Shown piece by piece: positions 1 through 8,200 of a DNA stretch of 10,433 bases. Within the stretch, counting starts at the first letter, position 1; every line of letters begins with the position of its first letter. Source of the stretch: JAKOQB01 sp036824465 (GTDB taxonomy: Bacteria > Pseudomonadota > Gammaproteobacteria > Burkholderiales > Burkholderiaceae_F). A program made the translations under genes and the position numbers. The stretch is taken from the NCBI GenBank assembly GCA_036824465.1, contig DAITAC010000126.1, positions 1-10,433 of the forward strand, in the 5' to 3' direction. Under the pieces are notes generated by a model that did not search any database, was not told the origin of the DNA, and saw nothing but the letters and a program-made list of their open reading frames with translations.

Positions 1-9
1 AAGCGTTGG

Positions 10-2097
10 TCACCAATGCCCTTCGACTGCAGCTCGACGCAACCTCGGCGCCGGATTCCAGAACGAAGGATCGGCGTGCGCATTGCCGGCAAACCGTTCC
101 ATTGTCTTGATCACGCGATCAAAGCCGATCGTTTGAGCATAGAACATCGGTCCACCAGTGGCGGCCGGAAAACCGTATCCCGCAAGATATGCAACGTCAA
201 TATCACTGGCACGCTGGGCAATACCTTCATCAAGGATGCGCGCGCCTTCGTTGACCAACGCAAATATGCAGCGCTGCACGATCTCCTCGTCGGAGATCGC
301 GCGCGCCTTGATACCGATCTCCTTGCGATAGGAATCGATCAGCGCATCGATCTCCGGGTCCGGAACCGGCGTGCGGTTGCCGGACTCGTAGCGGTACCAG
401 CCCTTGCCGGTCTTCTGCCCCAGCCGACCCAGCTCGACAACGCGATCGCCGATACGCGAGTAAGTCACGTGCGGCTTTTCCTTGTAGCGCCGCTGCCGGA
501 TCGCATAACCGATGTCCATGCCGGCCATGTCGTACATCGTGAACGGTCCCATCGCCATGCCGAATTTGGCCAGGGCCGCGTCGATCTTCTGCGGACTGGC
601 GCCTTCGTCGATCAGGAACAGCGACTGGCGTACGTACTGCTCCAGCATGCGGTTGCCGATGAACCCGTCGCACACGCCCGACACGACCGCGACTTTCTTC
701 AGCTGCCGCGCCAGCTTCATCACTGTCGCCAGCACATCCTTGCCGGTGCGCTTGCCGCGCACGACCTCCAGCAGCCGCATCACGTTTGCGGGGCTGAAAA
801 AGTGGGTGCCCAGGACGTCCTGCGGACGTCGCGTGACGGCCGCGATCGCATCGACATCGAGCGTCGACGTATTGGTCGCGAGAATCGCACCCGGCTTCAT
901 CACGCGGTCGAGCCTGCGGAAGAGGTCCTGCTTGATCGCCAGGTCCTCGTATGCTGCCTCGATCACGATGTCGGCGTCTTTGAGGTCCTCGATCGCGAGC
1001 GTCGGCTTGAGCAGCGCCACACGTTGCTCGACCTGCGCGGCCGTCAATCGGCCCTTGCGCGCGGTCGCCTCCCAGTTGGAGCGGCACGTTGCGAGACCAC
1101 GGTCGAGCGCCGCCTGGTTCATCTCCATCACGGTCACTGGAATGCCGGCGTTCGCACAGCTCATCGCAATGCCGCCACCCATCGTGCCGAAGCCGATCAC
1201 GGCCACCGTTCGGATCGTTCGCGTCGGCGTCTCCTCGGGCACGTCGGGAATCTTGGCCGCCAGGCGCTCGCTGAAGAACGCATGCCGCAGCGCCTTCGAT
1301 TCGCGCGATTGCATCAGTTCCACGAAGAGCTGCCGCTCAAAAGCGAGCCCTTCGTCGAATGGCCGCAGCACGGCGGCCTCGACCGCATCGACGCATTTCA
1401 AGGGCGCTGTCAGTCCACGCGACTCGCGCGCGACCTGCACCCGCGCTCCGGCGAAAAACGACGCCGCATCGATACCGGACGGCAATTGCGGTGCGTGACT
1501 GCGCAGCTTGGGCAGCGGCATCGTGTCGACCACCTCGTGCGCGAAATCGAGCACGCCCTGGAATGATGTGTTTGGAACGATCCGTTCAATCAGGCCGTTC
1601 TTGAGCGCGTCGTCCGCGCCGATCGGCTCGCCGCCTGCGATCATTCGCAGTGCCTTGTCGGCGCCCACCGCGCGCGGCAGCCGTTGTGTTCCGCCGGCGC
1701 CTGGAATCAGTCCGATCTTGACTTCCGGCAGCGCCATCGTCGCGTTCGGTGTTGCGACCCGGTAATGGCAGGCCAAGGCGAGCTCGAGACCACCGCCCAT
1801 GCAAACACCATTGATCGCGGCGATCACCGGCTTGTAGGAACCTTCGACCGCCTCGATCACCTGCAGCAGATGCGGTTCGGCCAGTGCCGCGGGCGTATTG
1901 AACTCGCGGATGTCCGCGCCGCCGGAAAATACTGTGCCGGTGCCGGTGATCACAACTGCATTGACGCGCGGATTGTCGAGCGCGTGCTCCAGCCCTGCGC
2001 GCAGGCCATTGCGCGTTGCGTGCCCCAGACCATTGACGGGCGGGTTGTCGATCTGCAGAACTGCGACATCACCCCGAACCTCAAGCCAGACTTTCAC
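10..2097 (-). CDS. Fused enoyl-CoA hydratase / 3-hydroxyacyl-CoA dehydrogenase (FadB/FadJ/peroxisomal L-PBE type)
   Basis: A 695-residue bifunctional enzyme for two successive steps of fatty-acid beta-oxidation in the cytosol: hydration of trans-2-enoyl-CoA, then NAD-dependent oxidation of the L-3-hydroxyacyl-CoA. The crotonase domain covers about residues 1-190. It has the oxyanion-hole region SGGADIREF (58-66) and both catalytic glutamates, E105 in GGGLELAL and E125 in LPEVKIGL, followed by IPGAGGTQRLP. The dehydrogenase Rossmann fold starts near residue 296 with GFGTMG (302-307). The catalytic pair is H432 in THFFSPANVM and E444 in LLEVV. Two C-terminal helical domains follow, including KTGKGWY and GYGFPAATGGP. 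The length is slightly below E. coli FadB (729) and FadJ (714), and close to the shorter peroxisomal-like form. The start is GTG at 2097, preceded by GGGGGAG with about 7 bases of spacing. It lies 25 bases after the copolymerase stop, so the two are probably co-transcribed. No thiolase partner is visible, but the window ends here. The family is certain; chain-length preference and gene name cannot be assigned. Confidence 0.95.
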   Translation of the reverse strand: MKVWLEVRGDVAVLQIDNPPVNGLGHATRNGLRAGLEHALDNPRVNAVVITGTGTVFSGGADIREFNTPAALAEPHLLQVIEAVEGSYKPVIAAINGVCMGGGLELALACHYRVATPNATMALPEVKIGLIPGAGGTQRLPRAVGADKALRMIAGGEPIGADDALKNGLIERIVPNTSFQGVLDFAHEVVDTMPLPKLRSHAPQLPSGIDAASFFAGARVQVARESRGLTAPLKCVDAVEAAVLRPFDEGLAFERQLFVELMQSRESKALRHAFFSERLAAKIPDVPEETPTRTIRTVAVIGFGTMGGGIAMSCANAGIPVTVMEMNQAALDRGLATCRSNWEATARKGRLTAAQVEQRVALLKPTLAIEDLKDADIVIEAAYEDLAIKQDLFRRLDRVMKPGAILATNTSTLDVDAIAAVTRRPQDVLGTHFFSPANVMRLLEVVRGKRTGKDVLATVMKLARQLKKVAVVSGVCDGFIGNRMLEQYVRQSLFLIDEGASPQKIDAALAKFGMAMGPFTMYDMAGMDIGYAIRQRRYKEKPHVTYSRIGDRVVELGRLGQKTGKGWYRYESGNRTPVPDPEIDALIDSYRKEIGIKARAISDEEIVQRCIFALVNEGARILDEGIAQRASDIDVAYLAGYGFPAATGGPMFYAQTIGFDRVIKTMERFAGNAHADPSFWNPAPRLRRAAVEGHW

Positions 2098-2122
2098 CGT
2101 TGCTCTCCCCCATGTTTAGCCC

Positions 2123-2695
2123 TCATCCCTGCGCGTGGCCATCAGTGCTATCGCCCTGACCAGCCCATTTTTGCAAACCCGGATGCACGCGCTGGACTTC
2201 GGCTATTGAGCGCTTTGCCCCCTCGGGCGCCAGCACGCCGTAAGCCGCGATGACCTGCGCCGACAGCGGGCCGACGATCCGGGCCAGCTCGCCGAAGCGC
2301 ACCCCCTGGCGCGCCATGAATGCGAGGTAAGTATGTCGCAGTGCGGCCGGTGTGATTTCCGACGGCTGAGACAGTCCCGCGTCATGACAGGCGTATGCCA
2401 CCAGCGTGTCGAGATCGTCGCCGGCCGGCGTCTCGCGACCGTGGGCAGTCAGCAAGTAGCTCTGCGGTGGCTGCCCCGCGAGGGCCGCCGCGGCGATTGC
2501 CAACAATTCGGCCGCGAGCGAGAGTTCACGCGCCACGGGTGACTTGATCCGGACCGTTTTCGCATCAAGCTGCACATCGCTCCAGGTGAGGGTCGGCACT
2601 TCATCTGGCGCAATCCCGCTCAGAAGCAACGCGAGAATAAAGCGCGATTTCTCATCGACGCTGGCCAGCAGCGCGGCTACTTCGTGTTCATCGAG
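2123..2695 (-). other. Degenerate tyrosine recombinase (XerC/D-like) catalytic fold at the C-terminus of the copolymerase
   Basis: This is the cytoplasmic tail of the copolymerase gene. It follows the layout of a phage-integrase/Xer catalytic domain. LLLSGIAPDEVPTLTWSDVQ corresponds to the usual box I (TGLRxSELLxLxWxDI), with Ala at residue 533 where the first catalytic Arg should be. TPAALRHTYLAFMARQG corresponds to box II (HxLRHTxAT), with Ala at 621 for the first His but Arg 624 retained. ARIVGPLSAQVIAAY corresponds to LGHxxxxxTxxY, with Pro at 647 for His but Tyr 656 kept exactly nine residues later, the standard spacing. The end, EVQRVHPG, resembles the tail of XerC/D. With three active-site positions lost it should not cut DNA. 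A role in DNA binding, protein contact or regulation is possible but unproven. The match was made by eye, not by a profile search. Confidence 0.68.
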
Positions 2696-4207
2696 CTCGC
2701 GCAGTACGGGTTGCGCCGCAGGCAACTGCAATGTTTGCGCTCCCGCATGCATCAGTGCCGGACTGCCCATCTGCGGCGATGCATGTTGCAGGCCGAGTGA
2801 TTGCAAGGGATACGCCACCGTGGTGGGTGTGACCACCACGCTCGGCCCGGCTTCGCGGCGCGTGAGAAATGCGGTCAGCCACGCCGCGAGGAATCCGAGC
2901 ACGATCGCCGCCGCCACCGTGATCGCGGAATCGCGTAGATACAACGGTCGCCACGCATCGACCGGCGTGATCGCCGCTTCGATGATCTTGGCCTCGGGGC
3001 GGCGCGCGCGGTCGCTCGCCTCGAGCCGGACCGCTTTCTCGTTCGCGCCGCGCAGCAACCCTTCCAGGTTGGTCAGTTCTTCCTGCATTGCCTTGTATTC
3101 ACCGAAGCGTGCCGAAAACGCCTGCACCGAGCGGCGGTCTGCGGACAGCCGGCTGCGCAACTCCTGCACGTTGTCGCGCGTTCGCACTGCCTCCTCCTCG
3201 GCTTCGGCCAGGTTGGTCTCCTGGCTCGCGACCCGCTCACGCTTGATCTGCGCTTCGAATTCGGCGATGCGCACGCGCAGCGTTCGCGCCGCCGGATCCT
3301 TGGCGAGATAGTCTTCGGTGTAGCTGCGCTCGAGCTGGCGCAGTTCCTCGCGCGCCTGCGATAGTCGCGCCTCGACGTTGGCCAGTGTCGGGTTGTCGCG
3401 CGCGCGCACGGCCGCCTTTCCGCTCGCGACGGCGTCGCGCAGCGAGCGCAGCCTCGCTTCTGACGCGACCGCCTTCTCTTCCGCGGCATTCAATGACGTG
3501 GCGAGCCCCTTAACCCGCGCCAGCGCCTCGTTCTCGTCGCGCTCGAGCGACACGATGTCGTGCCGGGTACGAAACGCCTCCATCGCGCGCCGCTTTTCCC
3601 GGACCGCGGCGTCGTAGCGCTGCGCTTCTTCCTTTGCCTGCGCCAGGGCTTCATCCGACGTGTCGCGATAGCGCTCGGCGACGTGGTCACGATAGATCTC
3701 CATCAGGCCATTGAGTGCGAACGCGAGCACGTCGGACTTCTCTCCGACCGCGGCGAGCTGCACAACCTGGGTCCCGGCCACGGGCGTGACGGAAATCGCC
3801 TGCAGCAGTGCCGCGATCGGGTCTGATCCGGCCAGTGCGGTTGTCAGCCCGGCCGACCGAATCCGCTCCAGCAGTTGCTCGAGCAGCGGCCGGCTGGTCA
3901 GGAACTCGATCTCGGTCAGAAACGGACTCGCAGCGGCGTTGGTTCCGCGCTCGTTCTGCGACGAGGCTGGCTGCGGCACACCGACCTGCGCGTTGCGCGC
4001 CTGCAGTCCCTCGGCGGGAACGATTTCGAGCCGCGCCGTGGCACGGTACTGCGGCGTGCGGAGGAACGTGTAGCCGAGACCGAGTGCGGTCACCAGCACG
4101 AACACGATCAGAAACGAAAGCAGACGTCGATTCGGCCCGCGACCGCCCGGCGAGCTTGCGTCCGTGTTTCCGGCGTAGTAGCCCTCGACCCGGTCAAACA
4201 CCTGCAT
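2123..4207 (-). CDS. Wzz/GumC-like polysaccharide copolymerase with a C-terminal tyrosine-recombinase-like domain
   Basis: An inner-membrane polysaccharide copolymerase of 694 residues. Proteins of this family set polymer length or support export of exopolysaccharide or O-antigen in Wzy-dependent pathways. From the N-terminus there is a short cytoplasmic segment, TM1 at about 29-49, and a Wzz motif region (PQYRATARLEI, then EIEFLTSRPLLEQLL). A long charged coiled-coil periplasmic part spans about 175-400. A GNVR-like stretch (EAKIIEAAITPVDAWRP) leads to TM2 at about 427-449. A Pro/Ala/Gln-rich linker precedes a cytoplasmic domain at about 505-684 (described separately). There is no Walker motif, so this is not a fused Wzc-type tyrosine kinase. 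The start is ATG at 4207, because GTGGAGAAGAA lies directly upstream and places GGAG 5 bases away. An in-frame ATG at 4222 and a TTG at 4300 lack such a site. The copolymerase family is secure; the attached domain makes this member atypical. No glycosyltransferases or polymerase are seen nearby. Confidence 0.88.
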   Translation of the reverse strand: MQVFDRVEGYYAGNTDASSPGGRGPNRRLLSFLIVFVLVTALGLGYTFLRTPQYRATARLEIVPAEGLQARNAQVGVPQPASSQNERGTNAAASPFLTEIEFLTSRPLLEQLLERIRSAGLTTALAGSDPIAALLQAISVTPVAGTQVVQLAAVGEKSDVLAFALNGLMEIYRDHVAERYRDTSDEALAQAKEEAQRYDAAVREKRRAMEAFRTRHDIVSLERDENEALARVKGLATSLNAAEEKAVASEARLRSLRDAVASGKAAVRARDNPTLANVEARLSQAREELRQLERSYTEDYLAKDPAARTLRVRIAEFEAQIKRERVASQETNLAEAEEEAVRTRDNVQELRSRLSADRRSVQAFSARFGEYKAMQEELTNLEGLLRGANEKAVRLEASDRARRPEAKIIEAAITPVDAWRPLYLRDSAITVAAAIVLGFLAAWLTAFLTRREAGPSVVVTPTTVAYPLQSLGLQHASPQMGSPALMHAGAQTLQLPAAQPVLRELDEHEVAALLASVDEKSRFILALLLSGIAPDEVPTLTWSDVQLDAKTVRIKSPVARELSLAAELLAIAAAALAGQPPQSYLLTAHGRETPAGDDLDTLVAYACHDAGLSQPSEITPAALRHTYLAFMARQGVRFGELARIVGPLSAQVIAAYGVLAPEGAKRSIAEVQRVHPGLQKWAGQGDSTDGHAQG

Positions 4208-4235
4208 TTCTTCTCCACGCATCCAGATGTGTTGG

Positions 4236-4264
4236 GTTGTAGCAGCGCGGTGCGCGCGGCGCAA
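4236..4264 (-). promoter_or_regulatory. Candidate extended -10 promoter for the copolymerase gene
   Basis: On the minus strand, TTGCGC (4264-4259) lies 17 bases before TACAAC (4241-4236). The latter is preceded by TGC, giving an extended -10 form (TGCTACAAC). The -35 box is a poor match (3 of 6) and the -10 is fair (4 of 6). Transcription from here would leave a leader of roughly 20-30 bases before the ATG at 4207. If real, the copolymerase and the gene after it can be expressed apart from the upstream cNMP-binding gene. It was found by eye in GC-rich DNA, so chance is a serious alternative. Confidence 0.3.
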
Positions 4265-4312
4265 ATGCGCAGATGCAAGTGGTGGGTTGAATAGTCGCAA
4301 CCTACCGAAACT

Positions 4313-5059
4313 TCATGCCTTGCCTGCCGAGGTCGCCCCGGCTGATGAAGTGGAGCGAGTGCCACTCCCATGCTCCTGTTCGGCGCGGGCCAGGTCGTCC
4401 CTGAGACGTCCCGTCAGCAGGCCGATCAGGTGGAAACCGAATGCCGGGTTCTGGAAGTAGAGTTGCCTGACCGTGCTTTCATCTATTTCGAGCACCGTGC
4501 ACCTGGTGAGGCAGCGCACCGTGAACGTCCGAGTATGGTCGGGCGAAAAGAGCGCGATCTCGCCGAAGATGCGGCCGGGCTCCAGTCGAACGCCGATTTC
4601 GACCACTTCCATCTCGCCGTCTACCAGCAGGTACATTCGGTGGGCGTTATCGCCCTTGCGAAACAGGACCCGGCCGGCGGCAAGCCGCCGCTTCTTCATA
4701 TAAGGTTTGAGCCACACCGTGGCCAGTTCGCTCGCCTCGGCGGTACGCATCACGCGGCGCGTCAGCCGCATCATCTCGATCGCCCGGTAAACATTGATCG
4801 GCATCAGCGCTGCCGCGACCGCCATCGTGGTCAGTGATGGGTGCAGCGCACCGTAGATGAACAGTCCGACGTTGCTGCCCACCACCAGCCAGCGCAGCGG
4901 GATCATCGTGCGCACGAACGCCGCGACGATCAGCAGCACGACCGCCATCGCGGCCGCCAGATGCGCCGCGATCTGCATTGGCGACGACGTGATCGCGGCG
5001 ATGTGCGTCGCGAGCATGCCTCCGACCTGGTTCGTGATGTCCGAAATGGATAGCTGCAA
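4313..5059 (-). CDS. Membrane protein with cyclic nucleotide-binding domain (Popeye-like layout)
   Basis: A 248-residue inner-membrane protein predicted to bind a cyclic nucleotide on the cytosolic side. Three hydrophobic segments lie at about 32-49, 55-72 and 76-93. A CAP-family beta-roll follows at about 112-205, then a polar Ser/Gly/Ala-rich tail. The roll shows AAGRVLFRKGDNAHRMYLLVDGE, and its phosphate-binding cassette reads FGEIALFSPDHTRT, keeping the Gly-Glu pair (166-167) and the Arg (177) that contact the ribose and phosphate in CRP. Nucleotide binding is therefore plausible. There is no DNA-binding helix-turn-helix, so it is not a CRP-like transcription factor. Three membrane helices plus a cNMP domain match the arrangement of Popeye-domain (POPDC) proteins. 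The start is TTG at 5059, supported by GGGTGA about 6 bases upstream. An in-frame ATG at 5017 has GGAGG only one base away, which is too close. It is transcribed divergently from the TPR/GAF gene. The nucleotide and downstream target are unknown. Confidence 0.85.
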   Translation of the reverse strand: MQLSISDITNQVGGMLATHIAAITSSPMQIAAHLAAAMAVVLLIVAAFVRTMIPLRWLVVGSNVGLFIYGALHPSLTTMAVAAALMPINVYRAIEMMRLTRRVMRTAEASELATVWLKPYMKKRRLAAGRVLFRKGDNAHRMYLLVDGEMEVVEIGVRLEPGRIFGEIALFSPDHTRTFTVRCLTRCTVLEIDESTVRQLYFQNPAFGFHLIGLLTGRLRDDLARAEQEHGSGTRSTSSAGATSAGKA

Positions 5060-5227
5060 CGTGATTCACCCGGAGTACGCGCGACCGATTTCCCGGCACG
5101 AAGGATAACCGCGCGTTGCGCAGCAAAGGCCTGCGCAAACGCCTTCAAGACTGGCATGATGCCCACCCTCCGCGTCGGCATTTGCCCATCAGGGCGCCCG
5201 TGGCACCTCCCGGAGGTCGAACGCCTC
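5060..5227. promoter_or_regulatory. Divergent intergenic region with a candidate operator dyad
   Basis: This 168-base stretch separates two divergently transcribed genes and must contain, or lie beside, the promoters of both. Near its middle is a perfect 8-base inverted repeat, TTGCGCAG (5116-5123) and CTGCGCAA (5131-5138), with a 7-base spacer. Each arm contains the palindrome TGCGCA, and the arm centres are 15 bases apart. A second small dyad, GGCATGATGCC, lies at 5153-5163. I could not identify a convincing -35/-10 pair for either gene. A site between divergent genes could control both, but no regulator gene is present in the window. Confidence 0.4.
5205..5217 (+). promoter_or_regulatory. 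Shine-Dalgarno of the TPR/GAF gene, inside a palindrome
   Basis: ACCTCC (5205-5210) and GGAGGT (5212-5217) form a perfect inverted repeat around one C. The GGAGGT half is a full-strength ribosome-binding site 10 bases before the ATG at 5228. It is the main reason for choosing that start over the ATG at 5156. In RNA the two halves could pair as a small 4-base stem with a 5-base loop, which might reduce translation slightly. That effect is inference. Confidence 0.5.
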
Positions 5228-8200
5228 ATGTCTGCACGCAGCACGAAGAGAGTGTCATCTCGAGCGGGCTCGACGGTGAGTCGGCGGGCAATGCCGTCAC
5301 CCGCCGCGCGACAGATCGCTGACCTCGCCTGGGCCGGTCAGCACGCCAAAGCCATTGAGCAAGCGAGTGAGGCGCTGTCTGCGCCCGGTTTGAGCGTCGA
5401 GAACCAGCTTGATCTGCTGGACCTGCGTGCGGATGGCTGCATCGCGCTCGGAAACCTCGATCGTGCCGGCGCCGACGTGGCCGCGATGCAGTCGCTTGCG
5501 CAGAGCGAGCACGACGCTGGGCTCGAAGCCATTGCGCTGAATCGAACCGTCATGGTGCAGCTATACCGCGGCCAGGCGGCGGCAGCGTTCGAGACGGCAA
5601 AGGCGGCGCTCAAGGCGGCGCGCCGCAGCGGCGACACGGCGCTCGAGGCAATGAGCCTGCTCCGCTTGTCCGAAGCGCAGTGGCGCTCCCTGGCGGGCGC
5701 CGGGGAGGCGGCCGAACATGCCGGGCAGGCTGCGGCGATGTTCGCCTCACTCGGCCTGACCGCACTTCAGGGCCGGGCGATGTGGAGCCAGGCGTCGGCG
5801 CTGGACCAGCTTGGTCGCACCGCGGCGGCTGAGGAGTCGGGGGCCAGGGCGCTCGAGCTCGCGCGGCGCAGCGGCGACATGCTCGGCCTCGGTAGCGCGC
5901 TGAACTACCTGACGTTCCACGAGCCGGACATCGCGGTCAAGCTGAAGCGGTACGGCCAGGCGCTCGCGGCCTTTGAAGCTGCCGGACACGTCGTGCGCCG
6001 GGCTGCCATTGTCTCCAACATGGGCAACACCTATACGGAGCTGGGTCTGTTTCGGCGGGCGCGGCGGTTCTACAGCGAGGCCATCGAAACGTGGCGCCGC
6101 GCGGGCGTGATCCCCGGGGTGGTCAATTCGCAATGGAACCTCAGCGATCTGATGGTCGAGATGCAGGACTTCGCAGGTGCCCGGGCGAGCGCAACGGAGG
6201 CCGACGCGCTCGCGCAGGCGACCGGGGATCGCCGCTACCCGACCAGTCTGGAGAATTTCGAGGGCGAGGTCGCGCTGCATGAGGGCCGGGCGCGCGATGC
6301 CGCGCACCACTTCAAACAGGCGGCCGAGAAGGCAGGCTCAGAACACACGGCCTTCCGCATCAACAGCCTGATGCAGGAGGGCCGCGCGCACCTGGCCGGC
6401 GGCAACCCGTCGGCCGCGCTCGCCGCCACCCGACGCGCAGCCGAGATGCATCGCGCCGCGGGCATGGCGTGGCTGGACGGGATGGACCCGATCGCGCTGT
6501 GGTGGCGGCACAGCCAGGCACTGCTGGCAAACGGCCTGGCGGACGAGGCGGCNNNNNNNNNNNNNNNNNNNNNNNNNNNNNNNNNNNNNNNNNNNNNNNN
6601 NNNNNNNNNNNNNNNNNNNNNNNNNNNNNNNNNNNNNNNNNNNNNNNNNNNNTGTGGTGGCGGCACAGCCAGGCACTGCTGGCAAACGGCCTGGCGGACG
6701 AGGCGGCGGCTGCACTCGAGCGGGCCTATCAGTTCCTGCTGACCGCGTCGGCCGGCCTCGGCGATGAGGGCCTGCGCCGTAATTACCTCAACAAGCGCCA
6801 GGAACGACGCGGGGTCGTGCTGGCGTGGCTGGACCACGCGCGGGCGCATGGCCTGCCGCGCCGGCGCCGCGAGGCCCACCTGGCGGGCAAGGCCAGCCTG
6901 CGCGAGCCCTTCGAGCGACTGGTCGATGTCGGGCTGCGTCTCAACGAGCTGCGCAGCGCCGAAGAACTCACGGACTTTCTCGTGGAGGAAGCCACCGAGC
7001 TTTCCGGTGCCGAACGTGTGCTGCTGGTGTTTGATAGCTCGGACGGCCTGCACATCGCGGGCTCGCTGCTGCCGCGTGGCGAGGACGAGGCCGCGCTGCT
7101 CAAGGCGATCACACCTTGGCTGCACGAGGCACGCCGCACGCGCGCCGTGAGCCTGCGGCACGGCCCCGAGAGTGCTGAGACCGTCGACCAGCGCAGCTGC
7201 CTGGTGGTGCCTCTCATCGCACAGCGCGAGCTGCTGGGCTACCTGTACGCCGACATCGCAGGCGCCTTCGGCCGCTTCAATGACACCGACCGCGATCTGC
7301 TGGCCATGTTCGCTGCGCAGGCCGCGGTGGCGCTCGACAACGCCCGATGGGCGCAGGGCCTCGAGCGCAAGGTCGCGCAGCGCACCGTGGAACTGAACGA
7401 GCGTGTCCGTGAGCTGGAGGTGATCAACGCGATCCAGCGCGGCGTGGCGGCGGAGCTGAATTTCCAGGCCATCGTCGACCTTGTGGGGGACAAACTGCGA
7501 GAGGTGCTGCGCACGCAGGACATCAGCGTTTCCTGGTACGACCCGCAGACTCGACTCGTTCACGCCCTCTATCTCTTCGAACATGGGCAACGACTGTCGG
7601 TGGCGCCCTTTCCTATGCGTCCGGGCGGTCCGGCCGAGCGGATGATCGCGACACGACGGCCGGTCATCTACAACAGCGCGGCCGCGATGGGGGCCGACGG
7701 GCTCACTGCGATCCCCGGCACGGACGCCAGCAAGTCCGCCGCATTCGTGCCGATCATCGGCAGCGATCGCGTGCTGGGCGACGTCACGCTTGAGAACTAC
7801 GAGCGCGAGAACGCCTTCGGCGAAGCAGAAGTGCGACTGCTGCAGACGGTCACCGCGTCGCTCGGCGTGGCGCTCGAGAACGCGCGGCTCTTCGACGAGA
7901 CCCAGCGCCTGCTGAAGGAAACCGAACAGCGCAACGCGGAGCTGGCGGTGATCAACAGCATCCAGCAAGGCATGGCCGGGTCGCTGGACTTCCAGGGCAT
8001 CGTCGACCTCGTCGGCGACAAACTGCGAGAGATATTCAAGACCGGGGACATCGGTATCCGCTGGATCGACGAGGCGGCCAACGTTGTGCACTACCTCTAC
8101 GAGTACGAGCACGGCGCCCGCATCAGGCCGCAATCCACACCACTGCGGCAAGACAGTCCAGTTGCGCAAGCCATGCACAGGCGCCAACCGCTGGTGATTG

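Noticed and set aside
16..1566. Long open frame antisense to the beta-oxidation enzyme
   Set aside because: It is a shadow of the well-supported minus-strand gene in GC-rich DNA. Its translation is rich in Arg and His and resembles no family.
2123..2695. An active integrase belonging to a mobile element
   Set aside because: Three active-site positions are substituted, the domain is in frame with a membrane protein, and no att sites, tRNA gene or other mobile genes are visible.
2123..4207. A Wzc-type fused tyrosine kinase
   Set aside because: The tail after TM2 has no Walker A or B motif and no tyrosine-rich C-terminus.
4208..4300. A longer N-terminus for the copolymerase starting at TTG 4300 or ATG 4222
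   Set aside because: Neither has a ribosome-binding site, and the extra residues are Arg/Ala-rich with no family similarity. ATG 4207 has GGAG at good spacing.
6498..6707. The 55-base direct repeats as a target-site duplication or mobile-element boundary
   Set aside because: They end exactly at a 100-N placeholder and collapse restores the reading frame; a contig-overlap artefact explains everything.
6235..8187. Long minus-strand open frame spanning the N-gap, and similar ones at 8619-9800 and 8797-9807
   Set aside because: They lie opposite the TPR/GAF gene, include the Ns, and repeat only because the GAF repeats do. The plus-strand frame has clear domains.
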